DNA from: Brevibacterium picturae
GTDB lineage: Bacteria; Actinomycetota; Actinomycetes; Actinomycetales; Brevibacteriaceae
DNA: 64,000 nucleotides
NCBI RefSeq assembly: GCF_900105045.1
Contig: NZ_LT629739.1
Location: forward strand, 3,782,001 to 3,846,000
Direction of reading: 5' to 3'
In this document: piece after piece, positions 33,900 to 41,945 of the stretch
Position numbering within the stretch: position 1 is the stretch's first letter
How the letters are laid out: the number at the start of each line of letters is the position of its first letter
Notes under the pieces: generated by a model
The model's database searches: none
The model's input: only the letters and a program-made list of their open reading frames with translations
What the model was told of the DNA's origin: nothing
Program-made: the position numbers and the translations under genes

Positions 33900-35077
33900 A
33901 GCGCCTCCTGCATTCGCTGTCGCTGCATCTGAACGGCGCGCACGAAGGCCTTCGTCTCCGGCAGCAGACCCTCGGATCGAACGGAGCGCAGATCCTGATA
34001 GTAGCCTGCCAGCGCCTCGTTCTCCGATTCCGCCGTCTCGATCAGCCACCCCAGGATGACGGTCCCCGCAACGATGTTGTCGGCCAGATCGAGGAGATCG
34101 AGACTGCGTCCGACGATGTCGCTGGCCCACCGGCCAGAGCGTGGAGTGACCTGCATGATGCCGATGGCGTTCCCCGCTGAGACCGTGGTCTGCTGGAATC
34201 CGGACTCCTGCGCGGCGACAGCCTGCATGAGCGCCGGTTCGGCACCGAGCTCCTCGGCGATCGACGCAACGACGAGGCGAGCCTGGGCCGGGGCCGGATG
34301 AGTCCTCTGCAGCAGAGTGAACTTGTTCAGACGGGCTGCTGCGAGCACGTTGGGCCGGATGCCCTCGACCTGCGCGCTCGTGGCGACGTGCGGAATATCT
34401 GTCGGAGGCTCGGGTGCCGTGCGGTGCCGTCGTGCCGCCGAATCTCTGAGCAGCAGCAGTTCACCGACCTGGAGGTACGAGTCATCGCCCATAGAATTGG
34501 CCCGACGCAGCGTGCCGGGCGACATCTGATGGCGGGCGGCGATTCCAGGCAGCGTTTCACCCGGGGCGACGACATGCGATGGGTCGGTATCGGGCAGGTC
34601 GTTCTTCTCCGGCAGTGACAGGACTTGGCCCTGGTGGAGATTCTGACGCGGCGAGATGCGATTGAGCTCGGCCAGGGCGGGTACTGAGACGCCGTGTTTG
34701 CTGGCTACCCCGTACAGAGTGTCGCCTTGCCGGGTTTTGTAGGTTCGGCCGCCGTGAGTGACCGGAATGGTCTCGCCGTTGGTCCCAGACGTCCACTGCG
34801 GCCCTGAAGCAGTCGCCGCTGGCGACGCGGGGAAGGATGACGACGCGGGGGAGGATGACGATGCAGGGGTGTCTGTGAGCGTGTCGGGAGTGGAGTCATG
34901 GTCGTCGACGTGAGGGGAGGGGGCAGCCTCGGCGACGTCGACGTCAGTATTGTGACGATCCGTGGGATCGGAGTCGGTGAAGCCCGGAATGGGACCGGTG
35001 GAGTTCACCTTCGAAGCAGCACGGATGTCAGGAGCGGCGGTGACGGGCACCTGAGTATTCCGTCGCGTACGTGTCAT
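33896..35077 (-). CDS. LysM and lytic-transglycosylase (SLT) domain protein
   Basis: 393 residues. Two LysM repeats (YKTRQGDTLYGVASKHGVS..., residues ~112-155, and HVVAPGETLPGIAARHQMS..., ~168-210) are followed by an SLT domain with the catalytic Glu in AVAAQESGFQ and AIGIMQVTP. This would bind and cleave peptidoglycan glycan strands. The N-terminus is Ser/Asp/Pro/Ala-rich and has no signal peptide or membrane helix that I can see, which is odd for a wall enzyme. The stop overlaps the PknL ATG by 4 bp, so both are translated together. Confidence 0.85.
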   Translation of the reverse strand: MTRTRRNTQVPVTAAPDIRAASKVNSTGPIPGFTDSDPTDRHNTDVDVAEAAPSPHVDDHDSTPDTLTDTPASSSSPASSSFPASPAATASGPQWTSGTNGETIPVTHGGRTYKTRQGDTLYGVASKHGVSVPALAELNRISPRQNLHQGQVLSLPEKNDLPDTDPSHVVAPGETLPGIAARHQMSPGTLRRANSMGDDSYLQVGELLLLRDSAARRHRTAPEPPTDIPHVATSAQVEGIRPNVLAAARLNKFTLLQRTHPAPAQARLVVASIAEELGAEPALMQAVAAQESGFQQTTVSAGNAIGIMQVTPRSGRWASDIVGRSLDLLDLADNIVAGTVILGWLIETAESENEALAGYYQDLRSVRSEGLLPETKAFVRAVQMQRQRMQEAL

Positions 35078-35193
35078 CTGTCACCTGTTGACTTCATATC
35101 GGGTGGGGAAGGTTCACTCCCCAGAGTATCGAGTGCCCGGCCCGCACCCGAGCATTCGAGCCCGCATGGCGAGGTGTTTCTGGCAAAGATTGC

Positions 35194-35199
35194 TAGGAT
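35194..35199 (+). promoter_or_regulatory. -10 hexamer of the leaderless Rv2175c-like gene
   Basis: TAGGAT fits TANNNT and ends 7 nt before the GTG at 35207. No separate well-spaced ribosome-binding site is needed if the mRNA is leaderless, though GAGG occurs just before the GTG. Confidence 0.4.
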
Positions 35200-35206
35200 T
35201 GAGGGT

Positions 35207-35557
35207 GTGAATACGGAAGAACTCGTCCAGGATTGGGCCACATTGCCAGATATTGCGGAGTCGACAGGTCTTGGCATCACGCAGGTGCACAGGCTGATGG
35301 AAGACGGCGCGATCTGCGGCTACAAACACGGCAAGCCGAAGGTGATGAGAGTGCCGACAGCGTTCTTCGTCGACGGTGCGGTGCTCACTCCGTTGAAGGG
35401 CACCCTGAGTACGCTGCGGGATGCGGGATTCGATGACCAGGAGTCCATTGACTGGCTGTTCACCCCGGACGATTCGCTTCCCGGTCGCCCCATTGATCTG
35501 CTGCGGGTCGGCAATCGCAAAGAGGTCAGGCGCCGGGCACAGGCTCTGGCCTTCTAG
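35207..35557 (+). CDS. Rv2175c-like winged-helix DNA-binding protein
   Basis: 116 residues. It resembles mycobacterial Rv2175c, a DNA-binding substrate of PknL: WATLPDIAESTGLGITQVHRLMEDGAICGYKHGKPKVMRVPTAFF, then LKGTLSTLRDAGFDDQESIDWLFTPDDSLPGRPIDLLRVGNRKEVRRRAQALAF. The helix-turn-helix lies near residues 10-35. The GTG at 35207 is preferred because the conserved sequence begins there and a -10 is correctly placed. A longer upstream frame has no family similarity. DNA target unknown. Confidence 0.85.
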   Translation: MNTEELVQDWATLPDIAESTGLGITQVHRLMEDGAICGYKHGKPKVMRVPTAFFVDGAVLTPLKGTLSTLRDAGFDDQESIDWLFTPDDSLPGRPIDLLRVGNRKEVRRRAQALAF

Positions 35558-35601
35558 GCCTTCGCTCGGCTCCCTCAACTCTTTCTATCTTCTCCTACGG
35601 C

Positions 35602-35629
35602 GCTCTCAGCTCTTCCGAAAGCTGAGAGC
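35602..35629. terminator. Bidirectional hairpin at the idsA 3' end
   Basis: GCTCTCAGCT (35602-35611) and AGCTGAGAGC (35620-35629) form a perfect 10-bp stem with an 8-nt loop, overlapping the last codons of the polyprenyl synthetase gene. It serves the convergent Rv2175c-like and idsA genes. Confidence 0.6.
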
Positions 35630-36799
35630 CCCTGCGAAGCGCGTGAGCTGCTTCTGAGCGTTCGGTCCGATCCTCGTGCGAGATTGAGAGCCCTCCCTCG
35701 CCCATTCCCGGACCGCCGACAGAGCTTCGTCGTGTTTGCCGCGGATGGAGGACTCGACTGCTTCGAGTCCTCCTGAATCGGTGAGCATGTCCACGCATTC
35801 TCCGACTTCGGCAGCGGAGAGATTCGGGTTCCCCAGGCGTGCGGCCAGGATGCGTATCTGCTTGGGATCGAGGTTTTTCATGCTTTCCGCAATGAGCACC
35901 GTGCGTTTGCCCTCGCGAATGTCATCGCCGGCCGGTTTCCCGGTGGCAGCGGGGTCGCCGAAGACGCCGAGCACATCGTCGCGCAACTGGAATGCCTGGC
36001 CGAGCGGGAGACCGAACCTCGAGATCTCCTCGAGCTGATCGTCATCCGCGCCCCCCAGCGCGGCGCCGAGGAGGAGCGGCTGCTCGACCGAATACTTCGC
36101 CGACTTGTAGCTGAGGACCTCCCATGCCCGTTCGCCGATGCGTTCGTCCTCCAGTGGGACCACCTCGGCGAGGACGTCGAGGTACTGGCCGACCATCACA
36201 TCTCGACGGAGCGTGGCCCGCAGCTCTCGGGCCAAGGGTGTAATGCCCAAGATCGTCTGGGACTTCTCGAAGAGCTCTTCACTGAGGGCGAGGCAGATGT
36301 CTCCGATGACGATTGCCGTGGCGACCCCGAAGGGTTCGGCGCCGCCTTGGTAGCGAAGCTGTGAGTGTCGCGACTCGAACTGTCGGTGCAGTGCCGGTTT
36401 GCCGCGACGCGTATCGGAATGGTCGATGACATCGTCATGGATGAGTGCGGCTGCATGGAGCAGTTCGAGTGATCCGGCGGCATCGGCGACGCTGCCAGTC
36501 AGGGAACCTTGGGAACGGTCGCCACCGGCGAGCTGAAAACCCCACCACAGGAGAACCGGACGGATCTTCTTCCCGCCCCGGGTGAACTTGAGGAGAGCCT
36601 GGCCGATGTCGTCGGCGTCCGGTGAGATCGCGAGGAACTCGGCAGCCTTCGATGTCAGGAATCCATCGATCCGTGTCGAGACCTCGGCGGCGATGAACTC
36701 CGGCGAGTCGAGTGCTGAGACGACGCCGTTCTGGTGGGGGTTCTCCGCTGCCTCCGCAGCACCCGTGCCAACCGATGAGGGTTCGTCGGCACCCGTCAT
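35606..36799 (-). CDS. idsA: Polyprenyl (geranylgeranyl-type) diphosphate synthase
   Basis: 397 residues. First aspartate-rich motif LIHDDVIDHSDTRRGKP (DDxxD at ~122-126) and second QAFQLRDDVLGVFGD are intact, with GGKKIRPVLL near residue 76 for diphosphate binding. It condenses isopentenyl diphosphate with an allylic diphosphate. Product chain length is not certain, because the residues before the first motif (Leu/His/Ala) need modelling. In mycobacteria idsA2 sits near pknL, the same as here. The ATG overlaps the upstream lipoprotein stop, so they form an operon. Confidence 0.92.
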   Translation of the reverse strand: MTGADEPSSVGTGAAEAAENPHQNGVVSALDSPEFIAAEVSTRIDGFLTSKAAEFLAISPDADDIGQALLKFTRGGKKIRPVLLWWGFQLAGGDRSQGSLTGSVADAAGSLELLHAAALIHDDVIDHSDTRRGKPALHRQFESRHSQLRYQGGAEPFGVATAIVIGDICLALSEELFEKSQTILGITPLARELRATLRRDVMVGQYLDVLAEVVPLEDERIGERAWEVLSYKSAKYSVEQPLLLGAALGGADDDQLEEISRFGLPLGQAFQLRDDVLGVFGDPAATGKPAGDDIREGKRTVLIAESMKNLDPKQIRILAARLGNPNLSAAEVGECVDMLTDSGGLEAVESSIRGKHDEALSAVREWAREGSQSRTRIGPNAQKQLTRFAGALSFRKS

Positions 36800-37338
36800 G
36801 GAACGATGTTCCCGCCGACCGTCACGATCGAGTTCGACTTCTCCGAGGGATCTTCGGCGATTGTGACGACGAGCAGCCCCTCATTGTCCTTGTGCCGGAA
36901 GTTCACGACCTGGGCGCTCTTCGTCTTCACCTCGTCGCCATACGGTTCGAAGCCGGCCTTCTTGAGCGCCTTGGAATAGTACTTGAAGATGTCCTTCGGC
37001 TCGGCCTGAGCGCTCATGACCAGGCTGACCTGCTCAAGCTTCCCTGAATCAGCTCCGTTCTCGGCTTTCGCGCGAGCGGCCGAGAGCACGGTCGAGTCCG
37101 GGTAGGGCTTGAGGAAGTCCGGGAGGTCTTCGACGTCCGTCGAGGCAGCACCGGCGTCCGTGCTCGGCTGTTCGCTGCTCGCGGTCTCCGCGTCTGCGGT
37201 CGCCGCAGCGGCGGCCGAGGACTGGATCTCCTCAGGAGTGGGTGAACCTTCTGCCGCTTCGTTGTTCGGTCCCGAACATCCTGCGAGGGCGAGAGCGGCT
37301 GCGAAGGGCAATGTCATGACAGTGGCGCGCGTTACCAT
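36796..37338 (-). CDS. Predicted secreted lipoprotein, unknown function
   Basis: 180 residues. A signal peptide with lipobox LALAGCSG gives a lipid-modified Cys near residue 21. The mature part starts with an Ala/Ser/Glu/Thr-rich linker (~residues 30-65), then a folded region with IFKYYSKALKKAGFEPYG, VNFRHKDNEGLLVVTIAED and VTVGGNIVP. It has no family I recognise. It is the first gene of the two-gene operon with idsA and may be leaderless (TAGTCT 6 nt before the ATG). Confidence 0.75.
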   Translation of the reverse strand: MVTRATVMTLPFAAALALAGCSGPNNEAAEGSPTPEEIQSSAAAAATADAETASSEQPSTDAGAASTDVEDLPDFLKPYPDSTVLSAARAKAENGADSGKLEQVSLVMSAQAEPKDIFKYYSKALKKAGFEPYGDEVKTKSAQVVNFRHKDNEGLLVVTIAEDPSEKSNSIVTVGGNIVP

Positions 37339-37344
37339 GACTAC

Positions 37345-37350
37345 AGACTA
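37345..37350 (-). promoter_or_regulatory. -10 hexamer of the lipoprotein-idsA operon
   Basis: On the minus strand TAGTCT ends exactly 6 nt before the ATG at 37338. This matches leaderless spacing, and no Shine-Dalgarno is present. Confidence 0.45.
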
Positions 37351-37404
37351 CCCGGACTGAGCGACGGGAGCCGAAAGGGGCAGGCGCAGACACATGGGTG
37401 CTCG

Positions 37405-38664
37405 ATGAGTCGTAAACAGCTGGCACGTTCCGGTGGCGATCTGAGTCGTCTCGGGACGGACGATACTGGTGCCACGATGCTTCACCTCGACATGGATTCG
37501 TTCTTCGTCTCGGTGGAGCTCCTGAGCCGCCCGGAACTTCTCGGCCGCCCCGTCATCGTCGGTGGTCGCAGTGGGCGAGGGGTGGTGGTCTCGGCCAGCT
37601 ACGAGGCGCGTGAGTTCGGTGTCCATGCGGCCATGCCGATGGGCCGTGCAATGAATCTCTGTCCCTTCGCCGAGGTGATTCCACCGTCCCATGGACTGTA
37701 CTCCTCGTATTCCCAGAAGGTCTTCGACCTGGTGGCTGAGGTGACTCCCGATTTTCAGCAGGTCAGTGTCGACGAAGCCTATATCGATGTCTCCGGGGCG
37801 GTGCGCAGATTGGGATCTCCGGTGCTGATCACGTCCGAGCTGAGGGCGGATATCGAAGCGCGGACGGGCTTGAGCGCATCTGTGGGGATCGCCGGCAGCC
37901 GTGTGGTGGCGAAGCTTGCCTCCACACGCGCCAAGCCGCGTGGTCAACTGCTGGTTCCTCTGTCCGCGACTCAGGAGTTCCTCGATCCGATGCCGATCGA
38001 AGCTCTTCCGGGAGTGGGGGAGAAGACGAAGGATGGGTTCTTCCGGTACGGCATCCGCCTCATCGGCGATTTGGCGGCAGTCGACGAAGCATGGGCGGGG
38101 CGAGTCTTCGGCGCTCATGGCCATCATCTGTGGCGCAGCGCTCACGGCATGGACTCACACGGGATGGACAGGCAAGTCAAAGACCGTTCGATCAGTGCCG
38201 AACACACCTTCGGTGACGACGTCTGGGACCTGAGTCAGCTCGAACACGAGCTTCTGAGGTTGGCCGACAAAGTTGCGTACAGGGTCCGAGCCGATGGCAA
38301 GGTCGCCACCACCTTGGGACTGAAATATCGGCTCGCTGACTTCACGACGCTGTCGCGATCGATCACTCTCGATGCTCCCACTGATCTGGCACGCGAGATC
38401 TACGAGGCACTGCGGCCGGCGGTGAGGAACCTGCGGGAGCAGAGACCGAAAGGTGTTCGCCTGCTGGGCGTCCGTGCAGCTGGTCTCATGGATTTCGCAG
38501 TCAGCGGAAGACAGGCGAGATTGGACGAGGCCGAGCATTCGGGCAGAGAAGCCGAAGTCGCCCTCGACGATGTACGGAAGAAGTTCGGGACTGCCGCGAT
38601 CTCACAGGCATCTCTGCTCAGACACCGTCCCGAGCACGATAATACGGGCCCCGACCACGAATAG
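37405..38664 (+). CDS. dinB: DNA polymerase IV (Y-family)
   Basis: 419 residues. Catalytic motifs are MLHLDMDSFFVSVE and SVDEAYIDVSG, with the Y-family YxxR-type segment in SASYEAREFGV, the thumb HhH region LPGVGEKTKDGFFRYGI, and a little-finger domain. Translesion, error-prone polymerase without proofreading. An alternative ATG at 37477 would start just at the conserved core. No beta-clamp motif was confidently identified, although the C-terminal tail is short. Not obviously in an operon; no LexA box was noted upstream. Confidence 0.93.
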   Translation: MSRKQLARSGGDLSRLGTDDTGATMLHLDMDSFFVSVELLSRPELLGRPVIVGGRSGRGVVVSASYEAREFGVHAAMPMGRAMNLCPFAEVIPPSHGLYSSYSQKVFDLVAEVTPDFQQVSVDEAYIDVSGAVRRLGSPVLITSELRADIEARTGLSASVGIAGSRVVAKLASTRAKPRGQLLVPLSATQEFLDPMPIEALPGVGEKTKDGFFRYGIRLIGDLAAVDEAWAGRVFGAHGHHLWRSAHGMDSHGMDRQVKDRSISAEHTFGDDVWDLSQLEHELLRLADKVAYRVRADGKVATTLGLKYRLADFTTLSRSITLDAPTDLAREIYEALRPAVRNLREQRPKGVRLLGVRAAGLMDFAVSGRQARLDEAEHSGREAEVALDDVRKKFGTAAISQASLLRHRPEHDNTGPDHE

Positions 38665-38750
38665 ACGGTGAGCTGCGCCATAGTCTGAGGACGCAGTGGG
38701 AATCCGGCCGATGCAACGGCTCCCGAGATGTTTTTTCGGTGTTCAGAGAC

Positions 38751-38756
38751 TATGAT
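38751..38756 (+). promoter_or_regulatory. -10 hexamer for the DUF3040 gene
   Basis: TATGAT, predicted start near 38763, with a purine-rich ribosome-binding region (GAAGGAAACGGGGG) before the ATG at 38794. Confidence 0.45.
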
Positions 38757-38793
38757 TGGGATATCAGGCCAGAGAAGGAAACGGGGGTTCGAG

Positions 38794-39204
38794 ATGCCAC
38801 TCTCCGATCACGAACAGCAGCTGCTCGATCAGTTGGAGAAGCAGCTGCGCAGTGAAGACCCACGTTTCGCACGCAATATTTCGGAAACCCAGGCAGCAGC
38901 CAATGGGCCGGGATTCTCCGCGAAGCGATTCGTGGTGGGTATTCTGCTGACACTGGCAGGGCTGGCCGCGACGATCTTCGCCATCTGGATGGTGGCGAGC
39001 AGCGCCTGGTGGATCGCCCTCGGCGTCGTCGGCTTCGGTCTTATGGTCGCCGGCATGTACTGGGCGTTCAGCCGCCCGCGTCAGATCGGTGACAAGACGA
39101 AGCGTGCTCAGCCTTCCAACGGTCCGAAGTCCGAGGCGAAAGGACCATCTGGGTTCATGAACCGCCTCGAAGACCGGTGGGAGAAGCGCCAGCGCGGCGA
39201 ATGA
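38794..39204 (+). CDS. DUF3040 small membrane protein
   Basis: 136 residues. It opens MPLSDHEQQLLDQLEKQL, the fixed N-terminus of the actinobacterial DUF3040 family, then has two hydrophobic segments (VVGILLTLAGLAATIFAIWMVA and WWIALGVVGFGLMVAGMYWAF) and a basic C-terminal tail. An upstream in-frame ATG at 38728 is rejected because the family start is at 38794 and the -10 lies in between. Function unknown; in many actinobacteria it lies near mraZ. Confidence 0.85.
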   Translation: MPLSDHEQQLLDQLEKQLRSEDPRFARNISETQAAANGPGFSAKRFVVGILLTLAGLAATIFAIWMVASSAWWIALGVVGFGLMVAGMYWAFSRPRQIGDKTKRAQPSNGPKSEAKGPSGFMNRLEDRWEKRQRGE

Positions 39205-39229
39205 CTCTCGCAGCTGCCAAATGAGCCGG

Positions 39230-39235
39230 TAAGAT
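39230..39235 (+). promoter_or_regulatory. -10-like hexamer for a possible small RNA
   Basis: TAAGAT fits TANNNT and lies 26 bp after the DUF3040 stop. With the intrinsic terminator at 39326-39352 it would frame a ~110-nt transcript. Confidence 0.25.
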
Positions 39236-39241
39236 CGATTC

Positions 39242-39352
39242 GCAACCGGCCTGCCGGAGCAGTGTTTGTCTGTCCGTGCAGATTCCGTACTGTTATCGTC
39301 TGCTGCACCATCGCACAGCAGTGAAGCGTCCTCCATCGTGAGGACGCTTTTT
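39242..39352 (+). ncRNA. Possible ~110-nt small RNA with intrinsic terminator
   Basis: The candidate spans from the predicted start after TAAGAT to the U-tract of a canonical terminator. No coding frame in it has a ribosome-binding site. It could instead be the 3' UTR of the DUF3040 mRNA. No known RNA family was recognised. Confidence 0.25.
39326..39352 (+). terminator. Intrinsic terminator downstream of the DUF3040 gene
   Basis: GCGTCCTC (39326-39333) and GAGGACGC (39340-39347) form a perfect 8-bp stem with a 6-nt loop, followed by TTTTT. It is the only terminator in this window with a textbook U-tract. It is 122 bp past the DUF3040 stop. Confidence 0.85.
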
Positions 39353-39602
39353 CGTGCCCGGCATCGTCTCGGCAAGCACGGGTGTCGCCGCATCCGACGT
39401 CCTGGCGCACCACACTGGCATGCCGAGTATCCTCAGCCGTTCTGTTGTGACGGCGGGTGACTATGCGGATTTGTCGACGGACTGTGACTGCGACGGGCGG
39501 TGATCGTGGTGCACACGGGCTGCGAGCGACTGTGACAGATCGCTCCTGAATGGGCGCTGCCCCGGACGTTCAGGCATCCGGGGCAGCGAGAGTGGCAACT
39601 GG
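39353..39602. other. Convergent spacer without genes
   Basis: About 250 bp between the small-RNA terminator and the transglutaminase gene. No coding frame with ribosome-binding site is seen. The only feature is the hairpin at 39555-39588. Confidence 0.5.
39555..39588 (-). terminator. Terminator of the moxR-DUF58-transglutaminase operon
   Basis: CGCTGCCCCGGA (39555-39566) and TCCGGGGCAGCG (39577-39588) form a perfect 12-bp stem with a 10-nt loop, 15 bp past the end of the transglutaminase gene on the minus strand. Confidence 0.7.
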
Positions 39603-41945
39603 TCAGCGCGGCGGATTGAAGATGCTGGGCGGCCAGATTCTGGCCGTGATCCGACTTCCCGGAGAAGTATTGTCCGCAAGGTCGGTCCTGACCTCGTCGA
39701 TGAGGGCGCCGACCTCTGCTGACGAGATGGACTCCTTCCTCCCACCGTAGCGTTGCGATTCAAGTGCATTGACGAAGGCTGACAGCGCAGTGTCAGTCTC
39801 GGAGCTGCGTGCTCCTGAAGGCGGGGCCGGGCTGCGCAATGCGGTGAATTCGTCAGTGGAATCGGTCCCTGTTCCAGATGACGGGGGGTCGGACTTCGGA
39901 GAGGCGTCGCCGGAGTCGTCGGTCCCGCCCGGGGCTCTGCTGGCCAGCACGAGTTCGTTGAATCGCAGAGTTCTGCTCGGGTCGAGGCTCTGACCGTAGT
40001 CGGTCGACAGCGCCCGCACCTCCGTCCAGACCTTTTCGAGCTGTTCAGGGTCGTTGGTACGTCGGCGCCGCAGGATGAGTCTCCACAGCGCGGGAATCGC
40101 GGCGAGCAGGAGGATCACAAGCACGATGAGACCCGCCCAGAGGTACGTACTGATGTTCGCTCCAGCGGGTTCTCCAGCTGCTGTCGTCTCACTTTCGCTG
40201 GGGCTCTCGGACTCGGCTGCTTCGGACTCTTGGGCACCGTCCGTGGGCTCGTCCGTCGGTGCCGAAGTCTCTTCGGAATCCTCTTCGGAGTTCTCACTGG
40301 TGCTGCCGCTGGCGACGGTCCACTTCGGTGGGTTACCGGCGGGGCCTCCCGGGGTGGGTTCGAAACGGACCCAGCCGGCTCCCTCAAAGTACAGTTCCGG
40401 CCACGCGTGCGAATCCTGCATGCTGACCTCGTAGCCGTCTCCGCTCTCGGTGCCTGCCCCGAAGCCGACGCCGATGCGTGCCGGAATTCCCATCGTTCGG
40501 GCCATGATCGTCATTGCCGACGAGAACTGGACACAGTAGCCCTTCTTGTCGGCGAGGAAGTCAGAGATCGCATCTCCGCTGGCTTTTTCTGGAGCATCCA
40601 GCGAATACTCGAAGTCGCCTCCCCGGAAGTAGGCCTGAAGCAGAACAGCGGCCTCCCACTGGTTGTCCGCATCTGCCGTGACCTTCTCAGCAGTCTCATG
40701 CACACTGGCCGGTAGGCTGTCCGGGACCTCGAGTTCGGTCTCGAAATCACTGGAATCCACTGGGGTCGCGCTCTGCAGATCGTTGACGTCAGGGTTGATG
40801 GACAGATACTCCATCGTGTAGTCCTGTCCACCTGACTTTTCACCATTGCCGACGACCGTCAGGGATTCCTCGTCATAGATCCAACGCCGGTCCAAACCGG
40901 TCGGCTGCTGGGGGGCGTACGGGGATGGAAGATACTGCTGATCGTAATCGTCAGTGATGGTGACGTTGATGCGCTCTTCACTGTAGTTCTTGTTCCGGGG
41001 GAGTCCCTCCGGCCAGGGCAGACCCTCGTTCGCGATCGCGAAGGGGTCGAGGGGGAACGGAGTCGGAGCCCATGACTGCCCATCGAAGGAATTGATCGAC
41101 GTCAGTCTGATCGGACGTCCCTCTGACTCGGTGGTGGTGTAGTTGAACAGTGTCGAATCGTCACGGTCACCGAGGTCGGCACGCAGGTCGAGGAACGGGT
41201 TCGTCACGGTGAGGTCGCCCTTGTCGTTCGCCGCGCGGTCGGGCAGAGTCGGAACCTCCGGAAGCAGCACGGGAACTCCGACGCCCAGTGCAACGGCCAC
41301 GGCTCCGGCCACGGTCGCAGTCAGACCGCCGCGCCACTTCGTTGCCGGGAAGTACGGACTGAGGATAAGGATGAGGAAGGCCGCCAAGATGGCGACGACG
41401 TGCCACCACTGCACTTGAGCGGGAGCGAAGAAGACCGGGATCATCCACAGCACCAGGAGCAGAACACCGCTGACCTTGGGTGCTCTGAGGTCGGAGACGA
41501 GTCCGTCGATGAGGATGGTGATCAGGGTGAACGCAATCGTCAGCATCGCGGTGAAGCCAGGGGTGCTGGGCGCTGGGGGAGTCGTGCCGTAGAGATCGTC
41601 GACTCCCGAGGACAGGAGGTCGATCACAGTGGTGAATGAACTTCCGGTGGGCACGAAGCCGAGGATGAGCGTGCTCGGTGCGCACAGCACGAGGACGGTG
41701 ATCAGGCCCACGATGCACTGTGCGATGACAGCAGCTCCGGTGGCGTTCAGGACGGGAACGCTGCGGAAGATCGCTCCGATGACAACGATGAGGAGGATCG
41801 AGATGAGAACAGCGGGAAGCCACGCGAAATCGGAGAAGACGGCGGAGAGCCCGACTGCGGCCAACACCATGGCCACGAACACGGCACAGGCTTCGAGCCA
41901 AGCCGGAGAGTGTGTATCGGGGTTTTCACGGGTTTCGGGGTTCAT
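39603..41945 (-). CDS. TgpA-like membrane transglutaminase
   Basis: 780 residues. About six N-terminal membrane segments (DUF3488-type), then an extracellular transglutaminase-like domain with catalytic Cys in KKGYCVQFSSAM, His in MQDSHAWPELYF and the third acidic position in WVRFEPTPGG (Glu here). A Ser/Glu/Thr-rich linker, a last TM helix and a cytoplasmic tail follow. The ATG at 41945 overlaps the DUF58 stop (ATGA); an in-frame ATG at 41978 is less likely. This is the last gene of the MoxR-DUF58-TgpA module, thought to act on cell-envelope proteins; its substrate is unknown. Confidence 0.88.
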   Translation of the reverse strand: MNPETRENPDTHSPAWLEACAVFVAMVLAAVGLSAVFSDFAWLPAVLISILLIVVIGAIFRSVPVLNATGAAVIAQCIVGLITVLVLCAPSTLILGFVPTGSSFTTVIDLLSSGVDDLYGTTPPAPSTPGFTAMLTIAFTLITILIDGLVSDLRAPKVSGVLLLVLWMIPVFFAPAQVQWWHVVAILAAFLILILSPYFPATKWRGGLTATVAGAVAVALGVGVPVLLPEVPTLPDRAANDKGDLTVTNPFLDLRADLGDRDDSTLFNYTTTESEGRPIRLTSINSFDGQSWAPTPFPLDPFAIANEGLPWPEGLPRNKNYSEERINVTITDDYDQQYLPSPYAPQQPTGLDRRWIYDEESLTVVGNGEKSGGQDYTMEYLSINPDVNDLQSATPVDSSDFETELEVPDSLPASVHETAEKVTADADNQWEAAVLLQAYFRGGDFEYSLDAPEKASGDAISDFLADKKGYCVQFSSAMTIMARTMGIPARIGVGFGAGTESGDGYEVSMQDSHAWPELYFEGAGWVRFEPTPGGPAGNPPKWTVASGSTSENSEEDSEETSAPTDEPTDGAQESEAAESESPSESETTAAGEPAGANISTYLWAGLIVLVILLLAAIPALWRLILRRRRTNDPEQLEKVWTEVRALSTDYGQSLDPSRTLRFNELVLASRAPGGTDDSGDASPKSDPPSSGTGTDSTDEFTALRSPAPPSGARSSETDTALSAFVNALESQRYGGRKESISSAEVGALIDEVRTDLADNTSPGSRITARIWPPSIFNPPR

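Noticed and set aside
33900..34130. N-terminal extension of the PASTA kinase
   Set aside because: It overlaps the LysM gene on the same strand, is Arg/Gly-rich, and the ATG at 33899 has a strong ribosome-binding site directly before the kinase domain.
34898..35206. Long N-terminal extension of the Rv2175c-like protein
   Set aside because: The extra 103 codons overlap the divergent LysM gene and its promoter, and do not resemble the family; a promoter hexamer sits just before the GTG at 35207.
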